Origin: Hyposmocoma kahamanoa
Taxonomy: Eukaryota > Arthropoda > Insecta > Lepidoptera > Cosmopterigidae
Assembly: GCF_003589595.1 (NCBI RefSeq)
Contig: NW_020654422.1
Span: forward strand, 16,210,368-16,274,367
Direction: 5' to 3'
Length of the DNA stretch: 64,000 nt
The notes beneath the pieces were generated by a model. The model was given only the letters and a program-made list of their open reading frames with translations, had not been told where the DNA came from and searched no databases. A program made the position numbers and the translations under genes. Below are positions 40,681 to 50,650 of the stretch, in pieces (positions within the stretch are counted from its first letter, which is position 1; every line of letters begins with the position of its first letter).

Positions 40681-41057
40681 TTCATCCCCTATTTTGTCAA
40701 CCTTAGGGGTGGAATATTTTCTTCAAATTTGAATGGGACCACTATTGAGGTATTTCTTTTTCAACAAAAGAGAATCGTCGAAATCGGTTCACAAATGTCG
40801 GAGTAATCGCGTAACATACACACACAAAAATACAGACTTCAAAAAAGGAGGAGTTCTCGATTAATTTTTTTTTGTATGTATGTTACTCGATAACTCCGGT
40901 AAATAATACAACTCCGAAAACACGATAACGCGATAACTAAATCTGTGAACCGATTTTCGTGATTCTTTATTTGTTGGAAAGATGGTACCTTATAGTGGTC
41001 CCATTTAAATGTGAAGAAAATATTCCACCTCTAAGGGTGGCAAACTAGGGGATGAAT
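40681..41057. repeat. Large inverted repeat, arms of about 135 bp
   Basis: Left arm 40681-40816 (TTCATCCCCTATTTTG ... AATCGGTTCACA). Right arm 40925-41057, its diverged reverse complement (TGTGAACCGATTTTCG ... CTAGGGGATGAA). The spacer of about 110 bp includes an A-rich then T-rich stretch. A single arm occurs at 5015-5190. Two head-to-head 3' ends of a retroelement would explain this. Confidence 0.6.
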
Positions 41058-41574
41058 GACTCTTGAGGTCGGTTCTTTTTAAGTCGTTTCAAAAGATATC
41101 ACTAAAAACTAAACCTAAGAAATTACAATTTTAATTTATATGATTGAAGTTAATTTTTGGCTATTCCGTTCTGAACTCCTACTTCTGATTCCCTTGTTAT
41201 TTGAATAAAAAACAGGTCATAAAAAAGTCATGTTCCATAATTAATACATGCGCACGTAGATAATCAACGCTCCACATAGTAATCTAAAGTCTAACGTTAT
41301 TACATTTTACAATGTTTCTATAATAATTAAAATTATAATCCCTTGTTTTCCATTCCGTAACAATGGACCTTATCCCATCACCGTTTAAAGCGAGTAAAGT
41401 TTAAAGTACTACACTTTGAATGTTGATTGTTTTGATGCGTGAACCCTAAATTGGGACAAAACAGGCCAATGATATGCAAATCTGGAGATTTACGGTCAGT
41501 TTCTTGTGGCGGCTGTCTTTTGAGGCTAAGTGTGGTAATGACATCGACGACAATGACTTATCCATTTTCTACTT

Positions 41575-41712
41575 TCTTGTTGCCAATAGTCCAACAGTAC
41601 CTACATGTTGTTTTTATTGATACGAAGATTGAACAAATAGAAAGAGAAATTCCTTTGTTCCGGCTGGACTTGAACCAGAGCCCGTTTGCTAAACTGGCGG
41701 CGCCGCTCTTGT
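41575..41712 (-). repeat. SINE-C copy, diverged
   Basis: Minus strand: degenerate B box (TGGTTCAAGTCCAGCC), then AAAGGAATTTCTCTTTCTAT and a tail reaching the AACATGTAGG region. Its head side adjoins the inverted repeat at 41712-41848. Confidence 0.45.
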
Positions 41713-41848
41713 GGCAGTTGTCGCTAGTGACCGCGTAAATTACTCCACAATTTTGTATGGCAAATTATACAGCGCTTCTAGCGGCCACAAGAAGAAACAA
41801 CTTTTTGTGTATACATTTTACGCGGTCGCTAGCGATAACTGTCACTAT
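41712..41848. repeat. Short inverted-repeat element, 137 bp
   Basis: Left end GGCAGTTGTCGCTAGTGACC then GCGTAAA. Right end TTTTACGCGGTCGCTAGCGA then TAACTGTC. Arms of about 28 bp with few mismatches, noncoding centre, apparently inserted next to or within a SINE-C head. Confidence 0.55.
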
Positions 41849-42039
41849 AATCTCATGGTAGAGGCACTGAGTTACTGATCGAGTCACCAGACCTTACGAA
41901 TATCTTCTCTATGCCCAGGCCTGAGTGTAAATTTGTAATCTTTGAAACCAAGAGTGGTTACACACGGTGACTTTTAGCAGCGCGTTTGTGAAACGCGCGA
42001 CTGCATCGATACAGTCGCTTAAATTGAATAATTGTGTAC

Positions 42040-42240
42040 GAAAAATCTGTATAGGTTTAAGCACGTAATTGTGTTTTGTTATTTGTAAATTTAAAAGTGA
42101 AATTAATAAATAAATTAGTTAATTAATTTAAAACTTGCATAGCGATTGTATTCGATCCGGCTGGATTCGAACCAGCGTCTTCCAAACCGTAAACCGTGCT
42201 AGACGCTATGCCAATTAAGGCACGGACCTAACCAGCGGAC
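42040..42240 (-). repeat. SINE-C copy
   Basis: Minus strand tRNA-like head with CTGGTTCGAATCCAGCCGGA (B box) and GCATAGCGTCTAGCACGG (A-box side), followed by an AT-rich body and AATTTA-rich tail. Confidence 0.5.
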
Positions 42241-42531
42241 TTTACGAATTGTTCTAAGTTCTTGTTGCAGATTTTTGTTTTCGTTTTTTAAAGACTTTTT
42301 TGCGGTATTTTTTAATATCATCGTGAATACCATGGTCAAACATCATGAGATTCAATAAAAACTTAGAAACTATAACTAGTGGAGTATTCACAAAAAATGG
42401 TAGGAAATTGTCATGACATACAATTTAAGAAAATACATGATACTATAAAATAATGATTTTATTTCTTACAATAATTTTCCAGTTAATTTTATTTTCAAGT
42501 ATATTATTCTGTTGTTTTATATAGTGTTATT

Positions 42532-42726
42532 ATGTATTCATTTATTTGTGACGAAATGAGTTCACTTTTCCGCGCCCATTGTAATGGCGCCAGTGGGAAA
42601 TTGAAGAAACTTCGCCGCCGATTTACTGATCTGTATAAGAACTATGTATACATACGTACTCTTGACCCGGATTTACCAATAGAGTATTATGCAAATGTGT
42701 ATGTTATCCAGTATTCTATACAATGA
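42532..42726 (+). CDS. Possible small ORF or exon of unknown function, 64 aa
   Basis: ATG at 42532, TGA at 42724-42726. The middle is basic and well composed: AHCNGASGKLKKLRRRFTDL, then YVYIRTLDPDLPIEYYANVY. Local GC is higher than in the flanks, which suggests real or recently lost coding sequence. A T-rich acceptor-like TTGTTTTATATAG lies just upstream and a donor-like GTATGT lies inside near 42701, so it could be an exon. The family is not recognised, and it may derive from a transposable element. Confidence 0.25.
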   Translation: MYSFICDEMSSLFRAHCNGASGKLKKLRRRFTDLYKNYVYIRTLDPDLPIEYYANVYVIQYSIQ

Positions 42727-42934
42727 TTAGGTATTCTATACACTCCCTGAATTATACACATTGCCGTTAACATATATGTATATATCAGGTAAGTGCTTTG
42801 AAGGTTCTGCATTTGAAAATTATATAGTGTGTGATCGAGGTACATAGTAAAACTTATTCAGTACTATGGTCATTCACTGTCACTTCTGCATTGAAGATGT
42901 TGCATGCGCACACATAGCCGCGAAATTAAAATGC

Positions 42935-43075
42935 CGTTATAATTGTTAATACAAAAATTAAAGATCGAACACAAAGAAAATTCCTTGCATCGGACAGGAT
43001 TCGAACCTGTGTCTGTATGCGAATCTAGGGTTAGAGGTTTACCAACTGAGCTACAGATGGAGTCAGCAGACTCCA
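42935..43075 (-). repeat. SINE-C copy with well-preserved tRNA-like head
   Basis: The minus strand has CATCTGTAGCTCAGTTGGTA (A box) and CACAGGTTCGAATCCTGTCC (T arm), very close to a real tRNA. The acceptor-stem ends pair at only about five of seven positions, and the head runs into the SINE-C body (AATTTTCTTTGTGTTCGATC), so it is called a SINE and not a tRNA gene. Confidence 0.65.
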
Positions 43076-44747
43076 TGATTTTTTTTATTTTTCGTTTAGA
43101 TTTTCGTTTCTGTTTTTAACGGCTGTTTTTGCCATAGCGCTACCTGTGAGAAATCTATGAAAGTTTTTCCTTTACTCAACTGTTACTGGCTCTAACACTC
43201 GTCAAAAACTACCTTACCTTTACCCCCACATATCGTCGGCGTTTTGTAGAAAAGGCGAAAGTGCCATTTCGCAAAACTGTTTTAAAACATTTACGTCCTA
43301 ATTTAAATTCAATTTAAAACTTAAACTTAATTGAAACCAATTTTTTTTTTCTTTAGTTTATTGACAAAATACAGAAAAAACACAGTCGTTAAAACCTAAA
43401 ACATACTCCCCTGAAAAAAATTTCGAAATAGCGCTTTCGCTCTTTCTACAAAATACCGACGATATATACTTAAAGGTGAAGTTCATCGAATTGAAAAAAA
43501 TTATTCAACTTTTTTGAAAATGAAAACAGAAGATATAGTCAGTGAATTATGGCGTTTGAAACATGATTGACTAAACGTCACTCGAACAGTTCCGCAAAAT
43601 TTTCGTTTTTTTACTGAGTTCACCCTTGTACGTATATTTATATTTAAATGAAATATACTCTCCCGTGTTCCGCATTAAATATGCGCGGAGACTATAAGCG
43701 TATTTACAGTAAGAGAGTATATTTCTAAATGGCAAATGTTTAAATATCGTGTAATGAATTTCTCCGCGTCTACACACGTCTCACACACTTCAAGGCATTC
43801 GCGACGATACCATTTCGCTTTAAAGATTATCATTTCCAAAGATTATAACTTTTCTGAAGGTACAAATAAATGTCTAAGAGCTACAAAATGTGATAGGTTT
43901 ATCACTTTTTATCTTAGATTATATCCTCTAAGCTTTTTACTGCATACCTACGTCATAACTTTGGTGTAAGTGAATTATAAAATCTAAGATAAATTTCGTA
44001 TAAAGTAAAAAGCAGAAAAAACCTCAATACACATTTCAGTGTATGTAAGTACACAGGCTGAATTTTGTGATGTGAAATCCACACCCAGATCAAAATCTGG
44101 AACAACGAGCAATAACGAAAAATGCTCTGACGACTTTAGGACCGATTTTGTTAAAACTTAAAATTGCGTCGTTATGAAAACTATTTTCCGTGCTGGAAAT
44201 TGACCCAGTCGGTTTAGCAAAAATATGCACCTATTGTGGCTGATATTTTATTGATGATATTGATGACGATATTTAATTGGCAAGGACTCCTCTGAGCAAA
44301 TTTCATTTTCACTAAATTGGCCATCAACGTCCAGTTCAAAAAATTCACCAGAAGAAGAATTAAGAAGAAAGAAGAAGAATTCCAGAAGAAATGAAACTTT
44401 ATTAAAGTAATGACGAGTTTTTTGCATTTTGTATTTCTTAATGGCAAATTGGTTTCCTCCGATTGATCTCTGAATGCTAAACATTCCCGTTGGGTCCTGA
44501 TTCGGAGTTTCCAGTTAATCAATTCCACGTTAGGTGTGATATTTCAAATGATTGATCCCCGAAAAACATTTATCACAACATAGATCAATCATTTCATTTT
44601 AATTGACTCGCTGGAATGGACATCCAATAACGATGAATTATTGAGATACAGATTAATAAAATTAAATGGACGTGTGAATGGATGGATGGATGGTCTGTAG
44701 GTGTATAGTCTCGCCTACCTAAACGTAGTATTTTTTTAGAATACCTA
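43076..44747. other. No gene seen
   Basis: AT-rich. The minus-strand ORFs at 44.2-44.5 kb are low-complexity (a GAAGAA-rich tract read as Phe/Ser) and are not supported. Confidence 0.4.
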
Positions 44748-44790
44748 CGATTTTTTTTTACAATACCAAGTGACGGGACGAACAAGTTGT
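44748..44790 (-). repeat. RP-1 terminal fragment
   Basis: T-run, ACAATACCAAGTGACGGGAC, GAACAAGTTGT, then unrelated sequence: only the 3' tip of the repeat (about 40 bp) is present. Confidence 0.5.
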
Positions 44791-44966
44791 AAGTATATTA
44801 ACAAAATGTATTGTAAATTGTCTGAAATAAATGATTATTTCTTATTTAAGTAAAGTGTATTTATTAGTGATTGCAAAATTATTTTATAATAAATTCACTT
44901 AGTTTTCGAACCTGGTGCAAAATAGAAACTTTGAATACAAAGTAATTATACCAATGATCTTAAGGA

Positions 44967-45118
44967 AATCCCTGTATAGCGGGTGCCATGGACTACACAG
45001 ACAACCACAAATTACATCCAAACTCACAAACTACAAAAATTTGTTCTGGCCCGGGAATCGAATGCGGGACCTCTGTGTGGTAGGCCAGCATGATAACCGT
45101 TCGGCCACGGAAGCAGTC
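44967..45118 (-). repeat. SINE-A copy, internally shortened
   Basis: Minus strand: CTTCCGTGGCCGAACGGTTA, TCCCGCATTCGATTCCCGGG, then GTGAGTTTGGATGTAATTTG and ATGGCACCCGCTATACAGG. It lacks part of the middle and the GTGTGTGCG tail. Confidence 0.7.
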
Positions 45119-46342
45119 TCGATTAAAATAGAAGCTCGGGTAAATAATCTGAATAGAATCCAATTCCGCTTAAGGTTTCTCATTAAGTTTTTCTTTTGTA
45201 AATTCGACATTATTTTTCTTAATAAACTTTGTATTTAATTTAGATAATTAATGACTGAAGTCTTGATTACTAAGAATTAATTCATCGCGTCAACTTATTT
45301 TAAATAGACTTCGAAATTGTTTGGTAAGGTAAAGAATTTTTTCCGATATTTCGTTCGTTTTTTTATATTTTTAAGCAGCTCTAAGGCGGATGTTCTTTTC
45401 AAAGTCAACCATTATTAAAAACTCACGAGCGTTTTCCCAACTGAAGTGGGCATTCAATGGGCGGTGGGCGACTTTTCATTAATTGTGTTTTTAAGTGTCG
45501 TAGCAAAATATTTTTAGCACTATTTTTCCTTTTATTATAATTTTATAGGCGTCTTCAAATACCCATTAAAATTGTGATAAAAATATGTGTGGTAGTTGCA
45601 TTCTGTGAAAGAGAAGTTTCGCAAAAAGAACATTTTGAAAAAGAGGCATTATGAGAAACGGACGTATCGCGTCCGATAGACATTTTTCCAAAGTTGACGT
45701 ATTGCGACTGAGAGCCATAGTGAAGTGCGCAATATCGTACCCTTGGTATCTGGGTTGTTGCTGATGCAGTTTCTTTACACATCAGCGGATGCTGATTTTA
45801 TGTATTTAAAAAAAAATCGGAAAAAATTCTTACTGAATTTAAGAAGCTTTCAGTTTTCTTTGGTATTGCGATAAAATAATATTTCAATGTTTATTACATT
45901 TATAACAAAAGAATCAATCTGCATGAAAACAGTCAATCCGCCTAGTTTAATCGTTGTGTTAAACAGCTGATCTGCTTTTTCGGCTTACAGTCTGTTTCCG
46001 GAAGGTTTGTAAATTTTTTCAACGTGCCATTTAGATCATGCCACGGAGTCGAACATTCGCAATGAATATTAGTAAATGCGAATATTTTAATTTATGCAGA
46101 TTATCCACGGATGCAGATGCGGATGCTGATATTCGCAACAACCCTATTTGGTATATAGCCACATGTGTTCATACGTCAAAAGTGCTCTTATTGAAGGTAA
46201 TAAAAATAATACGAACTACACAAAACAAAATATGTACATGTGAAATTTTACAACTCTCCTCATCATCATTAACCCATTTATATGTTCCACTGCTGGGAAG
46301 GGATCTCCTTTTAGGCGTGGGTGTACGTCATAGTCCGCTATG

Positions 46343-46627
46343 CTTGTGAAAGGGTTCGTCCAGGGAAGTACTGCCACCTTATCTATTTATACCGCCAGGC
46401 AGTAATGTCAGCATTACTGCGCTCCGTTTTGAAGGGTTAGGTTGCTGGTGAAATTACAGGCACATGGGACTTATTAACTTATGTCTCAGGGTGACGCAGT
46501 GGCAGTGCCCTTCAGATCTTAGCGAGTTTTAAAGCTCTGAGTGGCTCTGCAACTGTTATGGACAGGCGTGTAGCTTACCATCAGGCGCACGACTTGTTCG
46601 TCCCGTCACTTGATATTATATAAAAAA
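46343..46627 (+). repeat. RP-1 copy inside SINE-D
   Basis: Starts GCTTGTGAAAGGGTTCGTCC and ends GTCACTTGATATTATATAAAA. Complete apart from its extreme 5' bases. Confidence 0.8.
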
Positions 46628-46666
46628 GCGCATGGTTAATTCCGCACATAAATCCCGAGAAATTCA

Positions 46667-46831
46667 GGGTCGTATTCCAGAACTCTATTCAATACTCGAG
46701 TCAGGAATTGAGTATGATTTCAAACACTTGAAATACGTCCCTAATGGCTAGGACTTGAGTATGATTTCTAGTGCTTTAAGTCAAACTCAAGTCCTGACTT
46801 GAGCATTGAGTAGAGTTCTGGAATACGACCC
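46667..46831. mobile_element. Palindromic MITE, 165 bp, with 3-bp target duplication
   Basis: Ends GGGTCGTATTCCAGAACTCT and AGAGTTCTGGAATACGACCC are perfect 20-bp inverted repeats. Complementarity continues through most of the element. TCA flanks both sides (46664-46666 and 46832-46834). The uninterrupted site is visible in the other SINE-D copy at about 26950 (CTTCAGAGGTGCGAGCC). A 3-bp duplication with GGG-type ends fits PIF/Harbinger (inference). Confidence 0.85.
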
Positions 46832-47548
46832 TCAGAGGTGTGAGCCCGGATTCGAACCCACAGACTCAGCTTGAGAGGCAGTATAACCACCACGGCTATT
46901 ATAATACATAAATCGCATATTTAAGCAACTCTCCTATTAAATCGCGTGAGCGGTTAAGCGATTGATTTCGTTCGAAGAATCTTTGAACAATAGAGGAGTT
47001 GTCATTGTGCAGATGTGGCCACTAAGGCTGCGATATGTTGCTCTGACGGCTTTCTTTTTATTGTTATTGTTCTTCTAAAAAGAAAGAGACTGTTAATTGT
47101 TCTTTTAAAATTTTGTTTAGAAAGTAATTTATCTTTCTACAATTTCCTAATCCATACCTACCGCCAAGGGAGCAGTTGATTATTGAAATAATTGAAAGCC
47201 ATCGTAGGTGGCACAACGATAAAACTGAGTTCTACCAGAGAAGCATGTCTGCGGGAAGTGGACGGAAAGTTTGCGGGAACATTTGCTACAAAGTGCACTT
47301 TAAACTTGGTTGCTTGTTACGTGTCGCAGAGGGCCCACTTAATATTTTCTAGACGCAATGTATTGAAGGCTTATGTTGTGGTGCATAATTTGGGACTATG
47401 TCTTGGGAATAAAATATGAATTTCAGTGTGGTGACTGGTGGTGGTGGCACTAATCAGTCTTATTTTCACATTTGAGTGCAATTATATGAAGGTATAGTCG
47501 ATGCCTTAAGATATTTGACTTAACCAACCATTTGGTATTGAGTACCTA

Positions 47549-47962
47549 AGGCTCAATTAACATTGCCGCAGAACGAAATGGAACGGAAGCGTCGATTTCG
47601 CCTCGGTGCGAGAGAAGGCGCGTGCGGTCACTGTAATCGCTCGAGCATTCGCGGGAGCATTCCCGCGAATGCTCGAGCATTCGAGCACCCGCGAGCTTTC
47701 CTGCGACTGCGCCTTGAGGCTGTAGTATTTCGTCGACGTCACACTACGCCAGCCTTCGCGATATTCCCGCGGATTTGCCAGGCGTCGCCTAGGCAGTGCG
47801 AAAATTCCCGCGATGCATGCGGGAGAATTTGCCGGTTGACGCGCGACTTGTTTTATGGCTTGTATCTAATTTGTACGTGACACAATTGACATAATGTTTG
47901 TTTTGCTATTTTGTTGCAAAAATACGCTTCCATTTCGTTCCGCCGTAATGAAAATTGAGAAT
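47549..47962. mobile_element. MITE family TA-2, long copy (414 bp)
   Basis: Left AGGCTCAATTAACATTGCCG then GAACGAAATGGAA. Right CTTCCATTTCGTTCCGCCGT then AATTGAG. TA flanks both sides (47547-47548 and 47963-47964). The GC-rich interior contains a smaller palindrome around 47640-47685 (GCTCGAGCATTCGCGGGAGC). No coding frame. Confidence 0.75.
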
Positions 47963-48557
47963 TAGTGTGAAGAAAAGTGTTAAACAAACTAAGCCTTTAA
48001 CCCGTGAGCCGTAAAATTCATTTTGGTCTGACTTCCATATTGCATCATTTGCGAATGATGTTTTACGAAACTTCTGAAGCCAATTTGATTGTTAACATAC
48101 ACTTACTAAATGTAGAGAGAAATTTCTGTAGAATGCGTAAAAAGACTTTCAGAACCAAAAAGCTAGGGGGTCGAGTATCTTAGGGCATCGACTGTACCTA
48201 GATACTAAATATTGGAGCCCAGTTGCTAATTGGAAGTGAATTGCAAAACAGGTCCTTATTCTCGTTCTTAATTTAAAATTTCATTCCGATCGAAACGATG
48301 TTATTATCACTGACACTCGGCTAATGGGCCCGTAAAATATTTTTTTAGTAATCTCTGGTCTTATTTCAAATCAGCCGAAGGACAAGGCCTTAAATTTGAG
48401 AGTTGACATTGTCAACGAACTTAAACGAAGAGGACTTTGTCGCCAAACAAACTGAGTCTGGGACAATCAAATTTTCGTTGAATAAATGAATATTCAAGTT
48501 TGAAACGCGAAATTTTTCTAGAAAATTTTTTAGCTTTTCTAGATGATTGTACGGATA

Positions 48558-48710
48558 CTTTTTTTATGATACCAAGTGACATAGTAGTTGTAGGGCCACT
48601 CAGAGCTTCAAATCGCAAAGATCTGAGGAACACTGCCACTGAGACATTAATCGACAAGTCCAATGTGCCTGTAATTTCACCAGCACCCTTACCTTTCAAA
48701 AGAAAGGTCA
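48558..48710 (-). repeat. RP-1 copy, partial
   Basis: T-run, ATGATACCAAGTGACATAG, CACTCAGAGCTTCAAATCGC and CCAATGTGCCTGTAATTTCA, ending at CCTTTCAAAAG. The segment carrying the CCTGTCCATAACAG module is deleted. Confidence 0.7.
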
Positions 48711-49701
48711 AAGAAATTTCTCGTTTGAATCATTAGCGGGCGTGACCATTTAGTCTGGTTGCTGTATGTAGATATAGCGTTGAACAACGTCCTCTTTTAT
48801 CCCTCCAGGAAATGCAATTAGAATTTCAAGCAGTATCAAACGCGAAGTCGTTAACGGATTCCGTACACGTTTATTTTGTTTCGACTTCGACCCAATAATG
48901 AAAATATCGAGGTTAATTTTCAAAACAGCTTTGTTTTCTATGTAATTTCATTTACAACCATCGACAAAATATGATTTAATTGTTAATTTCAAATCAGATT
49001 TCATAATTTATTAAATTTAGTTTATAGAGAATGAAGTTAATCATTAATCATTTCGAAAATCGAAAGAGGAGGCTGTCGATGGAATCTGCTCAGTCTTCAG
49101 AGCCTGATTGAAAGTTTTAATCAATGACTTTTATACAATTCCAAGCAAAAAAGTGGAGGAGGCTCTTGGGGAATTCATTAGGGATTGTTTGAGGGCGGAG
49201 AGATTGATTGAGGAAAGATAATGATTTTGCGATTGGCTAGCAACAAAGCATAAATTGACGGGCAGTTTAATTGGTTCGTTAATTGATTTCTTCTCTCTAC
49301 GTTTTCGGTACAATGCAATGTATGAAATCTATTTCAAAAAACAAATATTAAATTCAGGTTTTTCAAGAGTGCATTGCAACTTATTATTACACAGTATAAG
49401 TTTATACTCTGTTAAATAAGTAGGTCTTCGAAAAATTTGCTTTGAGAACATAATGAAGGGCGATATGCATAATGATGAAACGAAAAATAAGGCGGAAAAA
49501 ACTTAAAAATGTATACTTCGGTCTCCACCAGTGCACATCTGGTCGGAATTAGCTTAGGAATAATTTTCTGGCACGGCCGGATGAACCTCGTAGATGGCTA
49601 GTTACTTATTATTACATATATATTTTAGTTCTGTTTTATTTATTCGTTTTATTTATTATTGTATATTAATTAAAGGATATTTTGTTTTCGCGATGAGGAA
49701 T
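48711..49701. other. No gene or clear repeat
   Basis: AT-rich sequence. The 60-codon ORF at 49131-49313 has no supporting features. Confidence 0.35.
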
Positions 49702-50007
49702 CTACGAAATAAATATTACATAATTTATTATAGTGTTTATTTGAAAATACCAACTTTGTGTATTCTTTGAGTAAATTAGAACTTCATTTAACATTTTTGT
49801 CCCGTGCACTTCATTGAGATTTCGGAGATTACATACAGCTTGACTAAGCTCACCATATGAGACCAATACATTGCATCCCGAAATATCTGGCTGCAAGTCA
49901 ATGGTCGTGAGCGCTAGTCCCTGTTTAACGTCTACAGGGCTAAACACACTATAGTGTGGCTCTATCATTGGGGAAAAATAGCTTCCGAATGATGCCAGGG
50001 CTCTCAC
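49702..50007 (-). CDS. Unidentified ORF, about 101 codons
   Basis: Open minus-strand frame beginning with a GTG-type codon (VRALASFGSYFSPMIEPHYS) and passing through VDVKQGLALTTIDLQPDISG and LVSYGELSQAVCNLRNLNEV before ending in AT-rich sequence. Composition and GC over about 49800-50000 look coding, while the last ~15 residues look like intron or UTR. An AG acceptor-like site lies just upstream (AAAGTAG). It could be an internal or terminal exon or a fragment of a transposable-element protein; I do not recognise it. Confidence 0.25.
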   Translation of the reverse strand: MRALASFGSYFSPMIEPHYSVFSPVDVKQGLALTTIDLQPDISGCNVLVSYGELSQAVCNLRNLNEVHGTKMLNEVLIYSKNTQSWYFQINTIINYVIFIS

Positions 50008-50034
50008 GGGACACGGCTACTTTACACGGTTTTT

Positions 50035-50400
50035 ATGAAAACAAGTGACGGGAGCAACTGCTGGTCACGGGTCGCCTGTCAGGCGATCCGTGACCAACAG
50101 TGGGACATATAAAAGGGTTAATGAGTGCAGAGACTTATGCTTCCCGGCCTGGTGGTAAGCGACACGCCTGTCCATAACAGTTGCAGTACCGATTAGAGCT
50201 TTTAATCGCAAAGATCTGAGGGGCACTGGACTATGCCTGTGATCCTGAGACACAAGTTGACAAGTCTCATCAAGTCTCATGTGCCTATAATATCACCAGC
50301 ATCCTTAACCTTCAAAACTGTAATATTTAGATTACTGCTTGGTGGCAGAAATAGACAAGGTGGCAATACTTTCTTGGGCGAACTCACAAGGCGCTCTAAA
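50035..50400 (-). repeat. RP-1 copy with a hairpin near its tail end
   Basis: ACAAGTGACGGGAGCAACTG at the left, then a 38-bp hairpin (50061-50097), then AAGCGACACGCCTGTCCATA through GTGCCTATAATATCACCAGC to CACAAGGCGCTCTAAACC. Confidence 0.7.
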
Positions 50401-50559
50401 CCATATACATATAAAAAATACATATAAGTACCTATATGTTCAACTTTGACCCTTATATGTGACCGCACAGCAAAATGTCACTAGTTTTCTTTGCATCACT
50501 GTGCTTATTCGTCGGGGATGTGCAATTACATTATGAGTTTCCATTATATTAGTAGTAGT

Positions 50560-50602
50560 AGCAATTGGGCGTTGATACATATAGCATTAACGCCCAATTG
50601 CT
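50560..50602. repeat. Perfect 14-bp inverted repeat
   Basis: AGCAATTGGGCGTT (50560-50573) and AACGCCCAATTGCT (50589-50602) with a 15-nt loop. It is followed at once by a C9 run and a G7 run (50611-50650) that can pair with each other, making a second stem. Function unknown. Confidence 0.5.
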
Positions 50603-50650
50603 TCCGAGGACCCCCCCCCTCCAGGACTTTTCAGCGACTACTGGGGGGGC

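Larger units (their letters stand above)
46258..46910 (-). repeat. SINE-D copy split by two nested insertions
   Basis: The plus strand starts CATCATCATTAACCCATTTA with CCACTGCTGGGAAGG (tail end of the SINE). It is interrupted by RP-1 (46343-46627), resumes at GCGCATGGTTAATTCC, is interrupted again by a 165-bp palindrome (46667-46831), and finishes with AGGTGTGAGCCCGGATTCGA and the tRNA-like head. Confidence 0.75.

Noticed and set aside
42990..43070. A possible tRNA gene on the minus strand (good A and B boxes)
   Set aside because: The acceptor stem pairs poorly and the sequence continues into the SINE-C body, so it is a SINE head.
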